Notes: generated from the sequence alone by a model not told the origin. A DNA stretch of 27,048 nt from an uncultured Erysipelotrichaceae bacterium (GCA_934692455.1 CAKUTY010000004.1:1-27048), one strand, 5' to 3'; numbered from the stretch's first letter, positions 1 to 7,356 are shown. Program-made: numbers and translations.

Positions 1-175
1 ATTTGTTGTCATCAATGTCTACAGTAATTTTTCTAGGTACTGAGTGTGTTCCTGCTACCATAGCGTCGGCAAGGTTTGGACCTTTTCCGTCTATGTTCCA
101 GGCACCTTCTACTTGGTTGGCTGCTGTTGCTCCACCCCAATAGAAGTCTTTTGGGAATCCTTTTGTTTTGTTCAT
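1..175 (-). CDS. 6-phospho-beta-glucosidase (GH1), N-terminal part only
   Basis: The gene runs off the left edge, and only about 58 N-terminal codons are visible. The translation begins MNKTKGFPKDFYWGGATAAN and continues QVEGAWNIDGKGPNLAD. This FPxxFxWGxATAxxQxEGA pattern is the hallmark N-terminus of glycoside hydrolase family 1, and the WNxDGKGPNLAD continuation is typical of the phospho-glycosidases that cleave PTS-imported beta-glucosides in the cytoplasm. The ATG at 175 is preceded by an AAAGGA ribosome binding site about 8 bases upstream. The gene is divergent from ridA and a PTS EIIBC gene, which fits PTS-imported glycoside use. The catalytic glutamates lie outside the window, so specificity is inferred from the N-terminus and context. 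Confidence 0.85.
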   Translation of the reverse strand, partial: MNKTKGFPKDFYWGGATAANQVEGAWNIDGKGPNLADAMVAGTHSVPRKITVDIDDNK

Positions 176-200
176 ATGTGTTAATCCTTTCTTCAAATGA

Positions 201-228
201 ATAGTATCATAAAAAAATAATAAGTAAA
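201..228 (-). promoter_or_regulatory. Promoter of the GH1 gene
   Basis: Read on the minus strand, TTTACT (228-223) and TACTAT (206-201) are separated by 16 bases. A TG one base before the -10 makes it an extended -10. It points to the GH1 start at 175. Confidence 0.5.
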
Positions 229-250
229 ATATTTTTTATTAAACTTTTAT

Positions 251-263
251 TGAAACGGTTACA
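251..263. promoter_or_regulatory. Possible LacI-type operator between divergent genes
   Basis: TGAAACGGTTACA is an imperfect 13-bp palindrome (half-sites TGAAAC and TGTAAC around a central G). It resembles sugar-responsive LacI-family operators. It lies upstream of both the GH1 and ridA promoters, so one regulator could act on both. It fits the CcpA cre consensus poorly because it is one base short across the centre. Confidence 0.35.
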
Positions 264-289
264 AAATAAAAAATATTTTAGTAATTCTA

Positions 290-318
290 TTGACAATGAA
301 CTTTTGTAATGTTAATTT
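290..318 (+). promoter_or_regulatory. Promoter of the ridA-PTS operon
   Basis: A perfect TTGACA (290-295) is followed after 17 bases by TAATTT (313-318). The start of transcription would fall near 325, about 30 bases upstream of the ridA ATG. Confidence 0.55.
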
Positions 319-354
319 GTATATGGATAAAAAATATTTCATTGGAGGTTTAAA

Positions 355-729
355 ATGAATAAACAAATTCAAACAGAAAATGCCCCAAAGGCAATTGGTC
401 CATATTCTCAAGCAATTCAAAGCGGTAGCTTATTATTTGTATCTGGAGTTATGCCGATAGATCCAACTACAAATACTCTTGTAGAAAATACAATCGAAGC
501 TCAAGCAAAACAGGTTATGAAGAATATCGATGGTGTGTTAAAGGCTGCTGGGTATACAGTGGATGATGTTGTTAAGACAACTTGTTTCCTTTCTGATATC
601 AATAATTTTGCAGCATTTAATGAAATTTATGGAAACTACTTCACAAGTAAGCCAGCTAGATCTTGTATGGCTGTAAAGGATCTTCCTAAGGCTGCTCTTG
701 TAGAAGTTGAGGTCATTGCCAATAAATAA
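355..729 (+). CDS. ridA: RidA family reactive intermediate deaminase
   Basis: A 124-residue protein, the usual length of the YjgF/YER057c/UK114 family. Members hydrolyse enamine and imine intermediates released by PLP enzymes, protecting other PLP enzymes from damage. Family features visible are the IGPYSQAI segment near residue 14, LLFVSGVMPIDP near 27, the conserved active-site arginine in PARS (R102) and a C-terminal VEVEVIA strand with E117. The start has a good ribosome binding site (TTGGAGG, 346-352). It is the first gene of a cluster with a PTS permease and a PLP aminotransferase. That placement suggests it detoxifies an intermediate made by the aminotransferase downstream. Family assignment is firm; the role in this pathway is inference. 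Confidence 0.93.
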   Translation: MNKQIQTENAPKAIGPYSQAIQSGSLLFVSGVMPIDPTTNTLVENTIEAQAKQVMKNIDGVLKAAGYTVDDVVKTTCFLSDINNFAAFNEIYGNYFTSKPARSCMAVKDLPKAALVEVEVIANK

Positions 730-757
730 AGTATATAAAAAAGAAAAGGAGATTCAT

Positions 758-2137
758 ATGGCAAAAGTATCTATGAAAGATTTGGTGGAAAATCTTGGTG
801 GTGTGGAAAACATCGCTTCTGCAACTCATTGTGCTACTCGTTTAAGAGTAACAACAAAGGATAAGAGTAAAGTAAACTTTACTGCTCTTAAAAAACTTGA
901 TGGAGTTTTGGGTGTAGTTGATGGAGCTACTCAAACTCAAATTGTTATTGGTGCTGAGGTAAGCGAAGTATATTCTGAATTCTGTAAGTATACAGGAGTA
1001 AGTGAGTCAGCTCAAATTGATGATCAAAAGGCTTTAAAGGAAGATCTAAAGAATAAGAAGGGTGCTAAGTTATCTCTTGTATTTGAAACAATCGCAAGGA
1101 TCTTTAATCCAATTGTTCCTGCTTTAGCTGGTTGTGGTTTCTTATCAGCAATTATCATGGTAGCTATGGCGTTTGGTGCTTCTATGTCTAGCCCAACATT
1201 CTCTACTTTCGTAGCTATTTCAATGGCGGTATTTACATTTATTCCATTCTTATTAGCATGTTCTACAGCTGAAGTATTTGGAATGAATAAGTATGTCGCT
1301 CTAACTATTTGTGCAGCTATGATGGCTTCTAAGTGGTCTTCATTGATTGCGGATGGAACTGCTTATTATTCTTTCTTAGGAATTCCATTTAGAGTAGTTA
1401 ACTATTCTTCTTCTGTATTACCTATCGTATTTGCGATTATTGTCGCTTCATTCATTGAAAAAGGCTTAAATAAAGTTGTTAAGGGTCCTCTAAAGATTAT
1501 TGTTGTTCCTGCATTTACTATTTTACTAGGTACAATGATTACTCTATGGACTGTTGGTCCTATCACTTATAAGATTGGTGAATTAATTGCAGCTGGAATG
1601 AACTGGTTGTTCTCAAATGGCGGCTGGGCTGCTGGTCTTGTATATGGTGGTATCTATTCAGGTATGGTTGTACTTGGTATTCACCACGGCATGGTTCCTG
1701 TGTTAACTCAAATGATTGCGACACAAGGATTTAATTTAGTATCTCCAACTTCAGGTTCAGCTAACATTGGTCAAGCTGGTGCAGCATTTGGTGTTTGGTT
1801 GAAATCAAAGGATAAGAAGTTAAAGGCTAATGCAGCTTCAGCATCTATTGCAGCATGTGTAGGTATCACTGAACCGGTATTATATGGTGTCAATGTCCCT
1901 CAAGGTAAAACATTCTTATTTGGTTCTATCGGTGGTGCTGTAGGTGGTGCTATTGCAGGTTTCTTGAAGTTAAAGGCTTATGCGATTGGTGGCCCTTCAT
2001 TCTTATCATTCGGTATGTTTATGGGTGGCGATAATCCATTTATGAATTGCGCTCTAGTTATGGTATGTTTCGCAGTATCATTTGTTGTAGCAGCTGTATT
2101 AACATATCTATTCTGGAAACCAGCTGATGCTGAGTAG
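758..2137 (+). CDS. PTS sugar permease, EIIBC of the glucose/sucrose/beta-glucoside superfamily
   Basis: A 459-residue membrane protein with an N-terminal EIIB domain (about residues 1-85) and a C-terminal EIIC domain (about 105-455). The phosphorylation cysteine is C25 in the motif SATHCATRLR. EIIC contains ITEPVLYGVNVP, the typical motif near the sugar site, and about ten hydrophobic segments. No EIIA domain is fused, so phosphate must come from a EIIA encoded elsewhere, as in SacP- and TreB-like systems. I chose the ATG at 758 because AAAGGAG lies just upstream and MAKVSMKDLVENLGG is the normal EIIB start; a longer frame open from 707 overlaps ridA and has no ribosome binding site. The divergent GH1 gene suggests a beta-glucoside. 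The aminotransferase and RidA partners hint at a nitrogen-containing substrate. The substrate cannot be read from sequence. Confidence 0.9.
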   Translation: MAKVSMKDLVENLGGVENIASATHCATRLRVTTKDKSKVNFTALKKLDGVLGVVDGATQTQIVIGAEVSEVYSEFCKYTGVSESAQIDDQKALKEDLKNKKGAKLSLVFETIARIFNPIVPALAGCGFLSAIIMVAMAFGASMSSPTFSTFVAISMAVFTFIPFLLACSTAEVFGMNKYVALTICAAMMASKWSSLIADGTAYYSFLGIPFRVVNYSSSVLPIVFAIIVASFIEKGLNKVVKGPLKIIVVPAFTILLGTMITLWTVGPITYKIGELIAAGMNWLFSNGGWAAGLVYGGIYSGMVVLGIHHGMVPVLTQMIATQGFNLVSPTSGSANIGQAGAAFGVWLKSKDKKLKANAASASIAACVGITEPVLYGVNVPQGKTFLFGSIGGAVGGAIAGFLKLKAYAIGGPSFLSFGMFMGGDNPFMNCALVMVCFAVSFVVAAVLTYLFWKPADAE

Positions 2138-2163
2138 ATAATAGAGTATATATGTATATAATT

Positions 2164-2184
2164 GTGGGGGAATGTTTCCTCCAC
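2164..2184 (+). terminator. Intercistronic hairpin between PTS and aminotransferase genes
   Basis: GTGGGGGAA pairs with TTCCTCCAC over 9 bp (one G-U) around a TGT loop. It is followed by TTTGTT rather than a clean T run. It could be a weak terminator or an RNA-stabilising element that lowers expression of the next gene. Confidence 0.45.
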
Positions 2185-2210
2185 TTTGTTGATTAAATGG
2201 GAGACTAAAT

Positions 2211-3419
2211 ATGAATATAAAAGAAAAAATGATTTCTTCTTTTGCAAAGGCAGAAGGCGGCTTGTTTTCAGCGGTAGAAAAGGCTGATGTAGGCGGGTCT
2301 TATCAAGAGATGGAGAAACAAGGAGTAGCTTTAATGGGTTGGGCAGATCCCTTTATGCCTGATCGTTCGATGCCTGATTTTGTTGAAGAGGCTTTGGTTA
2401 AAGCTGTGCGTGATGATTCTTCTCCTCACTATACCGCTCCTATTGGCAATGAAGAATTGAAAAGATTGATTGCTGAAAAGTTAGAGAAACAAAATAATTT
2501 GCATGTTGATCCTTCTAGAAACATTTTGATAACACCAGGTTCTGACAGTGGCTTGTATTTTGCGATTTTGCCTTTTATTAATGATGGCGATGAAGTTATG
2601 ATACCTAGCCCTAGTTATCCTAATAATTATTTGGATGTTGAAACTATGGGTGGTAAGGTAGTTCCTATAGTTTTAAGTGCTAAGGATGATTATCAATTGG
2701 ATGTTGATCAAATGAGAGAAAAATTAACTTCTAAGACTAAGATGGTTTTACTGACACATCCTAATAATCCAACTACTACTGTTTATAATAGGGAATCTTT
2801 GGAAAAGTTAAGAGATTTTGTCGTTGAAAATGATTTAATTCTTGTAGTAGATCAGGCTTTTGAGGATTTTACTTATGATAACGAAATGATTACTCCCGCT
2901 TCTATGGATGGCATGTTTGAAAGAACAGTGACTGTATTTTCTTTTTCAAAGGGCATGGGTTTAAGTGGTTTAAGAGTTGGTTATATAGTAACTGATGATC
3001 ATATTATGGATACTATGTTTGCGAATGCGGTTGGTGTTATTGGCGCCACTTCTACATCTTCACAAAAAGCTATTATTGAGGCTATGAATCATCCTGAATT
3101 TATGAAGATTTTTGAAGATGCTTATGAATATAGAAGACATAAGGCATATGAGATTTTAAATTCTATTCCAAATGTTTCTTGTGAATTACCTCAATCAGGT
3201 TTCTTATGTTGGGTAGATGTTTCTAAACTTGGTAATTCTTCAGATATTGTGTCTTATTTAGTGAAAGAAGCTAAGGTATCTGTGAATGATGGAATTAACT
3301 ATGGCGAAGGTGGCAAAGGTCATTTAAGAATAGTATTGGGAGTTTATAAAGATAATAATAGGGTTGTTGATGCTCTTGTGAGAATAAAGGAAGCATTGAC
3401 AAAGTATCAAGGCTTATAA
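2211..3419 (+). CDS. PLP-dependent class I/II aminotransferase (fold type I)
   Basis: A 402-residue protein with the fold-type I aminotransferase motifs in order: the NPT loop THPNNPTT (about 183-189), D214 that contacts the pyridine nitrogen in LVVDQAFEDF, and the PLP Schiff-base lysine K247 in SFSKGMGLSGLRVGY, which also carries the phosphate-binding arginine. The length is normal. It has a GGGAG ribosome binding site and sits 73 bases after the PTS gene. The substrate is unknown. As part of a ridA-PTS-aminotransferase set, it may transaminate or eliminate from a product of the imported substrate, generating an enamine/imine that RidA would hydrolyse. C-S lyases of the MalY/PatB type are an alternative. 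Confidence 0.85.
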   Translation: MNIKEKMISSFAKAEGGLFSAVEKADVGGSYQEMEKQGVALMGWADPFMPDRSMPDFVEEALVKAVRDDSSPHYTAPIGNEELKRLIAEKLEKQNNLHVDPSRNILITPGSDSGLYFAILPFINDGDEVMIPSPSYPNNYLDVETMGGKVVPIVLSAKDDYQLDVDQMREKLTSKTKMVLLTHPNNPTTTVYNRESLEKLRDFVVENDLILVVDQAFEDFTYDNEMITPASMDGMFERTVTVFSFSKGMGLSGLRVGYIVTDDHIMDTMFANAVGVIGATSTSSQKAIIEAMNHPEFMKIFEDAYEYRRHKAYEILNSIPNVSCELPQSGFLCWVDVSKLGNSSDIVSYLVKEAKVSVNDGINYGEGGKGHLRIVLGVYKDNNRVVDALVRIKEALTKYQGL

Positions 3420-3427
3420 CGATATTT

Positions 3428-3436
3428 TGTTATAAT
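3428..3436 (+). promoter_or_regulatory. Extended -10 promoter of the YheO-like regulator
   Basis: TGTTATAAT is a perfect extended -10 (TGn plus TATAAT). No good -35 lies at the right distance, which is tolerable for extended -10 promoters. Transcription would begin near 3443, so the regulator may be expressed separately from the operon. Confidence 0.5.
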
Positions 3437-3455
3437 AGCGTTGGAGAATATGCAA

Positions 3456-4103
3456 ATGAAACTAACAAAAAGTGATAAATTAATTTTAGAATCATACAAA
3501 ACTATGATAGAGGGCTTGGCTAAATATTTGCCAAATAGTTATGAACTTGTACTTCATTCTTTGGAGAATTTAGAGGAGTCTGTTATCGCGATATATAATG
3601 GCGAGCACACAGGTAGAAAGGTTGGTGCGCCGATTACTGATCTTGCTCTTAATTTGTTAGAACAAATCAAGAATGGTAATGAGGATTCTATAGTTTATTT
3701 CAGTAAGAATTCAAAGGGAGAACCTTTAAAGTCTACAACTATCGCTATTAGGGGTGATGATAAGAGAATAATTGGTCTAGTATGTATCAATATGTATCTA
3801 AATACACCTTTTAAGGATATTTTGGATTCTTATGTTCCTCAACAACAGAATAGTTTTACAGAAACTTATAAACAAAGTTCTGATGATTTAATTAAAGAAA
3901 CTTACGAAATGGTTAAGACTGATGTTTTGGCTGACGATTCTATTCTTCCTTCTAATAAAAACAAGATAATCATTGAAAGGTTATACGATAAGGGTATTTT
4001 CCAAATGAAGGATGCTGTATATAAGATTGAAACTTTGATGAATATATCTAAGAATACAGTTTATCTTCATATTAGAAATCATAAAAAGAATATTGACAAA
4101 TAA
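3456..4103 (+). CDS. YheO/DauR-like transcriptional regulator (PAS-like plus HTH)
   Basis: A 215-residue protein. Residues of about 5-115 match the YheO-like PAS family: a helical start, LPNSYELVLHSLE, then IYNGEHTGRKVGAPITD and IRGDDKRIIGLVCINMY. The last 60 residues (GIFQMKDAVYKIETLMNISK onward) look like the DauR-type helix-turn-helix. Such proteins sense small amino-compound ligands and bind DNA. I place the start at ATG 3456 with GGAG at 3443-3446; TTG 3441 and ATG 3450 are in frame, but they lie at or only about 7 bases beyond the predicted transcription start and too close to that GGAG. As the last gene of the cluster it is likely its regulator. The ligand is unknown. Confidence 0.82.
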   Translation: MKLTKSDKLILESYKTMIEGLAKYLPNSYELVLHSLENLEESVIAIYNGEHTGRKVGAPITDLALNLLEQIKNGNEDSIVYFSKNSKGEPLKSTTIAIRGDDKRIIGLVCINMYLNTPFKDILDSYVPQQQNSFTETYKQSSDDLIKETYEMVKTDVLADDSILPSNKNKIIIERLYDKGIFQMKDAVYKIETLMNISKNTVYLHIRNHKKNIDK

Positions 4104-4155
4104 TTAATCATTAAATTAATATGGCTTGGTGGTTTGCATAAATATATGGTTATAG

Positions 4156-4196
4156 TGGTATAATACCCATGTTGTAGGTGGTACAACAAAAGGAGA
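4156..4196 (+). promoter_or_regulatory. Extended -10 promoter and 5' UTR hairpin of the lipoprotein gene
   Basis: TGGTATAAT (4156-4164) is an extended -10 box. The leader then has a 6-bp hairpin, GTTGTA with TACAAC (4171-4187, loop GGTGG), ending directly against the AAAGGAGAG ribosome binding site. The hairpin may influence mRNA stability or translation. Confidence 0.5.
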
Positions 4197-4202
4197 GTTA
4201 AA

Positions 4203-4949
4203 ATGAAAAAACTATTAACTATTATGTTGTCAGTACTTATGGTTTTTGGTCTTACTGCATGTGGTGGTAAGGACGATGACAATGGAACTGATGAACCAAC
4301 TAACGGTGGTAATGAAGTTGTTGAAGTAACTGCTAAGGATGATTATGCAAGTTTCATGGCTGCTGATGTTGATGCTGAAGTAGAAGTTCTTATGTATGTT
4401 CAAGCTCATCAAGCTTGGTGGGAAAAAGATGGCCAAGGCGTTATGACTTTATATGGTATGGATAACGATGGTGGTTATTTTGTATATGAAGCTAAGATTG
4501 ATAAGGAAGCTGCTGATTCAATCAAGGAAGGTACTTTAGTTAAGGTTACTGGTGTTAAGGCTGAATGGGCTGGTGAAGTTGAAATCATGGATGCTACTGT
4601 TGAAGTATTAGGCGAAACTAAGACTTTTGAGGCTAAGGATGTAACTGATGTTGTTGCTGATAGCGAAAAGTTAGCTGAATATATGAATCAAAAGGTTGCA
4701 ATTAAGGGTCTTGAAGTTGTTGAAGTAGCTACTAAGGATTCTGAATATGATCCAGACTTATATATTACTTGTAAGTTAGGTGATACAGTAGTTAATCTTT
4801 GTGTTGAAAACTATTTAACTGGTCCAGATACTGAAGTATATATGACAGGTAAGGATTTAACTGCTGGTACTGTTATTGATGTTGAAGGTTTCTTGTACTG
4901 GTATGAAGGTGCAAACCCTCATGTAACTTCAATTTCTGTTGTTAAATAA
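4203..4949 (+). CDS. Secreted lipoprotein of unknown function, possible OB-fold repeats
   Basis: A 248-residue protein with a lipoprotein signal peptide: KK at the N-terminus, a hydrophobic core, and lipobox GLTAC with the lipidated cysteine at C20. A GGKDDDNGTDE linker follows. The mature part is strongly acidic. Two stretches (about residues 45-130 and 140-248) each have alternating strands with a GTLVKVTGV- or GTVIDVEGF-type segment, reminiscent of OB-fold lipoproteins. I do not recognise a specific family. It is a single-gene unit with its own promoter and a terminator downstream. It is presumably anchored to the outer face of the membrane. Confidence 0.8.
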   Translation: MKKLLTIMLSVLMVFGLTACGGKDDDNGTDEPTNGGNEVVEVTAKDDYASFMAADVDAEVEVLMYVQAHQAWWEKDGQGVMTLYGMDNDGGYFVYEAKIDKEAADSIKEGTLVKVTGVKAEWAGEVEIMDATVEVLGETKTFEAKDVTDVVADSEKLAEYMNQKVAIKGLEVVEVATKDSEYDPDLYITCKLGDTVVNLCVENYLTGPDTEVYMTGKDLTAGTVIDVEGFLYWYEGANPHVTSISVVK

Positions 4950-4963
4950 TTAAATTGAATTTT

Positions 4964-4991
4964 AGGTCATCTATATATAGGTGGCCTTTTA
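4964..4991 (+). terminator. Intrinsic terminator after the lipoprotein gene
   Basis: AGGTCATCT pairs with AGGTGGCCT (9 bp with G-U pairs) around ATATAT, followed by TTTTAATTT. Confidence 0.7.
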
Positions 4992-4998
4992 ATTTGTG

Positions 4999-5026
4999 TA
5001 TAATACGCTAGGTTTTAGTGTATAAT
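4999..5026 (+). promoter_or_regulatory. Two tandem -10 boxes upstream of gap
   Basis: TATAAT occurs exactly at 4999-5004 and again at 5021-5026. Clear -35 boxes are not visible for either. They would place transcription starts about 50 and 27 bases upstream of the GAPDH start codon. Confidence 0.4.
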
Positions 5027-5059
5027 ATTAATGCAATTTATAAGGAGGAAATTTTTAAA

Positions 5060-6127
5060 ATGGCTGTTAAAGTTGCGATTAATGGATTTGGCCGTATCGG
5101 TCGTCTAGCTTTCCGTCAAATGTTTGATGCTGAAGGTTATGAAGTAGTTGCTATCAACGATTTAACATCTCCTAAGATGTTAGCTACTTTATTAAAGTAT
5201 GATTCTGCTCAAGGTGGTTTCTGTGGTAAGTTTGGTGAAAACAAGCACACTGTAGATTACAAGGAAGCAGTTATGGAAGAAGATGGCAAGACTGTTAAGG
5301 TTCCTGGTTCTATCACTGTTGATGGTAAGGAAATTACAATCTATGCTAATCCTAAGGCTGAAGAATTACCTTGGGGTGAATTAAATGTAGACGTAGTATT
5401 AGAATGTACAGGTTTCTATACTTCTAAGGCTAAGGCTGAAGCTCATATCAAGGCTGGTGCTAGAAAAGTTGTTATTTCTGCTCCTGCTGGTAACGATCTT
5501 CCAACTATCGTTTACAATGTAAACCATGAAACATTAACTGCTGATGATCATGTTATCTCTGCAGCTTCTTGTACAACAAACTGCTTAGCTCCTATGGCTA
5601 AGGCATTAAATGACTATGCTCCAATTTCTTCAGGTATCATGACTACTGTTCATGCTTACACTGGTGACCAAATGATTCTAGATGGTCCTCAAAGAAAGGG
5701 TGATGTTCAAAGAGCTAGAGCTGGTGCTGTTAATATCGTTCCTAACTCAACAGGTGCTGCTAAGGCTATCGGTCTTGTAATTCCTGAATTAAACGGTAAG
5801 TTAATCGGTGCTGCTCAAAGAGTTCCAACTCCTACAGGTTCTACAACATTATTACATGCTGTAGTTAAGGGTACTAACGTTACTGTTGAAGGTATCAATG
5901 CTGCTATGAAGGCTGCTGCTAACGAATCTTTCGGTTATACTGAAGAAAAGCTAGTTTCTAGCGATATCGTTGGTATGAGATTCGGTTCATTATTCGATGC
6001 TAACCAAACAATGGTTGCTAAGATTGATGAAGATACTTACCAAGTTCAAGTAGTTTCTTGGTATGATAACGAAAACTCTTACACATCTCAAATGGTAAGA
6101 ACTATTAAGTACTTAGCTAGCCTATAA
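5060..6127 (+). CDS. gap: Glyceraldehyde-3-phosphate dehydrogenase, type I
   Basis: A 355-residue glycolytic enzyme that oxidises glyceraldehyde-3-phosphate with NAD and phosphate. The Rossmann motif INGFGRIGR is at residues 7-15, the active-site cysteine is C171 in SAASCTTNCLAP, and PNSTGAAKAIG and VSWYDNENSYT complete the catalytic domain. It is about 20 residues longer than the usual 335, and the excess lies before the catalytic cysteine, around an EEDGKTVKVPGSITVDGKEI segment. Start ATG 5060 has AAGGAGG at 5042-5048; a frame open further upstream has no ribosome binding site. Codon choice is strongly biased, as expected for a highly expressed gene. It is monocistronic, closed by a terminator. 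Confidence 0.97.
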   Translation: MAVKVAINGFGRIGRLAFRQMFDAEGYEVVAINDLTSPKMLATLLKYDSAQGGFCGKFGENKHTVDYKEAVMEEDGKTVKVPGSITVDGKEITIYANPKAEELPWGELNVDVVLECTGFYTSKAKAEAHIKAGARKVVISAPAGNDLPTIVYNVNHETLTADDHVISAASCTTNCLAPMAKALNDYAPISSGIMTTVHAYTGDQMILDGPQRKGDVQRARAGAVNIVPNSTGAAKAIGLVIPELNGKLIGAAQRVPTPTGSTTLLHAVVKGTNVTVEGINAAMKAAANESFGYTEEKLVSSDIVGMRFGSLFDANQTMVAKIDEDTYQVQVVSWYDNENSYTSQMVRTIKYLASL

Positions 6128-6156
6128 TCGCTAATTAACTTTTTAGAAATATTAAT

Positions 6157-6184
6157 AAAGGGACAGCTTCGGTTGTCTCTTTTA
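6157..6184 (+). terminator. Intrinsic terminator after gap
   Basis: AAAGGGACA pairs with TGTCTCTTT around a GCTTCGGT loop (UUCG-like), running directly into a short T-rich tail. Confidence 0.75.
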
Positions 6185-6241
6185 TAATGCTAATAATGTG
6201 CTAAAGAATTAAAAATTCAGTTATTTTTCACAATTTAGCTT

Positions 6242-6247
6242 TATACT
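6242..6247 (+). promoter_or_regulatory. -10 box predicting a leaderless mRNA
   Basis: TATACT ends 7 bases before the ATG at 6255, and no Shine-Dalgarno is present between them. A transcription start at the usual distance would fall on or one base before the start codon. The -35 is poor. Confidence 0.4.
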
Positions 6248-6254
6248 GTTTATT

Positions 6255-6650
6255 ATGAAAAATAAAATTAGAAACTGGCTATATAAAGTAATGTATGGCC
6301 GTAATGGTGTTGATGCTTTAGGTAGGGATTTGTCTTATCTAGTTATCTTTTTGATTATCGTTAATTTATTTCTTCGTGGTTATGCACGATTAATTGTTAC
6401 AATGATTATATGGGTATTGATTGTTTATACCTATTTTAGAATGTTTTCAAAGAACGTTTATAAAAGAAGAAGCGAGTCTAATAAATATGAAAGTAAGAAG
6501 AAATATATTATTACTCGTATAAAACAAGCTAAACAATATCGTTTCTTTGATTGTCCTAATTGTAAGACTCATCTAAGGGTACCTAGGGGGTCTGGTAATA
6601 TAACTATTACATGTAATAAGTGTGGTACTAAGTTTGATAGAAAGGCTTAA
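6255..6650 (+). CDS. Small membrane protein with C-terminal zinc ribbon
   Basis: A 131-residue protein with two adjacent hydrophobic segments (about residues 25-42 and 45-65) and a basic K/R-rich linker. A C-terminal four-cysteine zinc ribbon follows: CPNC near residue 101 and CNKCGTKFDRKA at the end. The loop has the RVPRGSGNITITC pattern found in rubredoxin-like ribbons. It precedes a J-domain protein by 3 bases, so the two are probably one transcript and may work together in membrane-linked protein folding or quality control. No family name is recognised. No ribosome binding site is visible at the ATG; a leaderless start is likely. Confidence 0.8.
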   Translation: MKNKIRNWLYKVMYGRNGVDALGRDLSYLVIFLIIVNLFLRGYARLIVTMIIWVLIVYTYFRMFSKNVYKRRSESNKYESKKKYIITRIKQAKQYRFFDCPNCKTHLRVPRGSGNITITCNKCGTKFDRKA

Positions 6651-6653
6651 TAA

Positions 6654-7184
6654 GTGCAAGATCCATATACAGTTCTTGGTGTTTCAAGAGATGCAAGTGA
6701 AGATGAAATAAAGGCGGCTTATCGTAAGTTGGCGAAGAAGTATCATCCAGATTTAAATCCAGGTGATGCGGCTGCTGCTGCAAAGATGAAGGAAGTCAAT
6801 GCGGCATATGATCAGATTAAGAATCCTGATCAATATCGTCAACAGCAGGCTTATAGTAATCCTTATAATAATTCTTCTTATCAGAGTTCTTATCAATATT
6901 ATGATAATGCTGAATTTGAAGAGTTCTTTAGGGAGGCTTTTAGGCAGGCTCAACAACAACAGTATTACCAAAATACTAATAGAACTAATAATAATGGTAA
7001 TAACCAATATTATTACTATAGGACTTATAGAAGACCTAGGTTCTCTTTGTTTAGACTAATAATCACTTATATGATTATTATGATTTTACTTAGAGGTTGT
7101 GTTGGTTTTCTTACTTTACCTTTTAGTTTGTTTGGTTCTTCTTCTAGTGAGTCGAATCAAATTACTGAGACAAGAAATACATAA
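6654..7184 (+). CDS. Membrane-anchored J-domain (DnaJ-like) protein
   Basis: A 176-residue protein. Residues 1-65 form a complete J-domain (DPYTVLGVSRDASEDEIKAA then YRKLAKKYHPD) with the essential HPD at 31-33, so it should stimulate the ATPase of an Hsp70 such as DnaK. The middle (about 65-130) is low complexity and very rich in Q, N, Y and S. The C-terminal part has a transmembrane segment (about 133-160), probably leaving the J-domain in the cytoplasm. The Zn-finger and substrate domains of full DnaJ are absent. Start GTG 6654 has AAAGG 8 bases upstream and lies 3 bases after the zinc-ribbon gene. The client is unknown. Confidence 0.88.
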   Translation: MQDPYTVLGVSRDASEDEIKAAYRKLAKKYHPDLNPGDAAAAAKMKEVNAAYDQIKNPDQYRQQQAYSNPYNNSSYQSSYQYYDNAEFEEFFREAFRQAQQQQYYQNTNRTNNNGNNQYYYYRTYRRPRFSLFRLIITYMIIMILLRGCVGFLTLPFSLFGSSSSESNQITETRNT

Positions 7185-7190
7185 ATATTG

Positions 7191-7217
7191 GCTATCCTTA
7201 AGTTGGATAGCTTTTTT
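7191..7217 (+). terminator. Intrinsic terminator after the J-domain gene
   Basis: GCTATCC pairs with GGATAGC around TTAAGTT, followed by six T. Confidence 0.85.
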
Positions 7218-7229
7218 AATTATAGGTAT

Positions 7230-7252
7230 AAAAAAATACCCTAATGGGTATT
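7230..7252 (-). terminator. Terminator of tRNA-Arg copy 1
   Basis: On the minus strand, AATACCC pairs with GGGTATT around ATTA and runs into seven T. It also has a weaker T tract on the other side. Confidence 0.85.
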
Positions 7253-7263
7253 AATTTTTTAAG

Positions 7264-7339
7264 TGGCGTCCACGGGGCGATTCGAACGCCCGACCGTTCG
7301 CTTAGAAGGCGAATGCTCTATCCACTGAGCTACGAGGAC
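7264..7339 (-). tRNA. tRNA-Arg (anticodon UCU), copy 1
   Basis: A full cloverleaf of 76 nt including an encoded CCA. The anticodon loop is CTTCTAA (anticodon TCT), on a TTCGC/GCGAA stem. The D stem is GCTC/GAGC, and the T arm is GGGCG-TTCGAAT-CGCCC. It reads AGA and AGG, and AGA is the main arginine codon in this window. The acceptor stem GTCCTCG/CGTGGAC has a U-U mismatch at position 5:68, present in both copies. Confidence 0.97.
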
Positions 7340-7356
7340 ATTTTGTGTACTCATCT

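Noticed and set aside
251..263. CcpA cre site in the GH1/ridA divergent region
   Set aside because: One base short across the centre and mismatched at key positions; a LacI-type sugar operator fits better.
707..757. Longer PTS frame starting inside ridA
   Set aside because: The extra N-terminus has no ribosome binding site and does not resemble EIIB; ATG 758 has AAAGGAG and the normal EIIB start.
3441..3455. TTG 3441 or ATG 3450 as start of the YheO-like gene
   Set aside because: 3441 would precede the predicted transcription start and contains the GGAG itself; 3450 is too close to GGAG. ATG 3456 has correct spacing.
5018..5059. Extended GAPDH N-terminus
   Set aside because: It overlaps a -10 box and the ribosome binding site; MAVKVAINGFGRIGR at 5060 is the canonical start.
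6753..7059. Open frames on both strands across the J-domain linker
   Set aside because: They are shadows of the low-complexity Q/N/Y-rich codons; products are repetitive Ile/Leu-rich strings without start signals.
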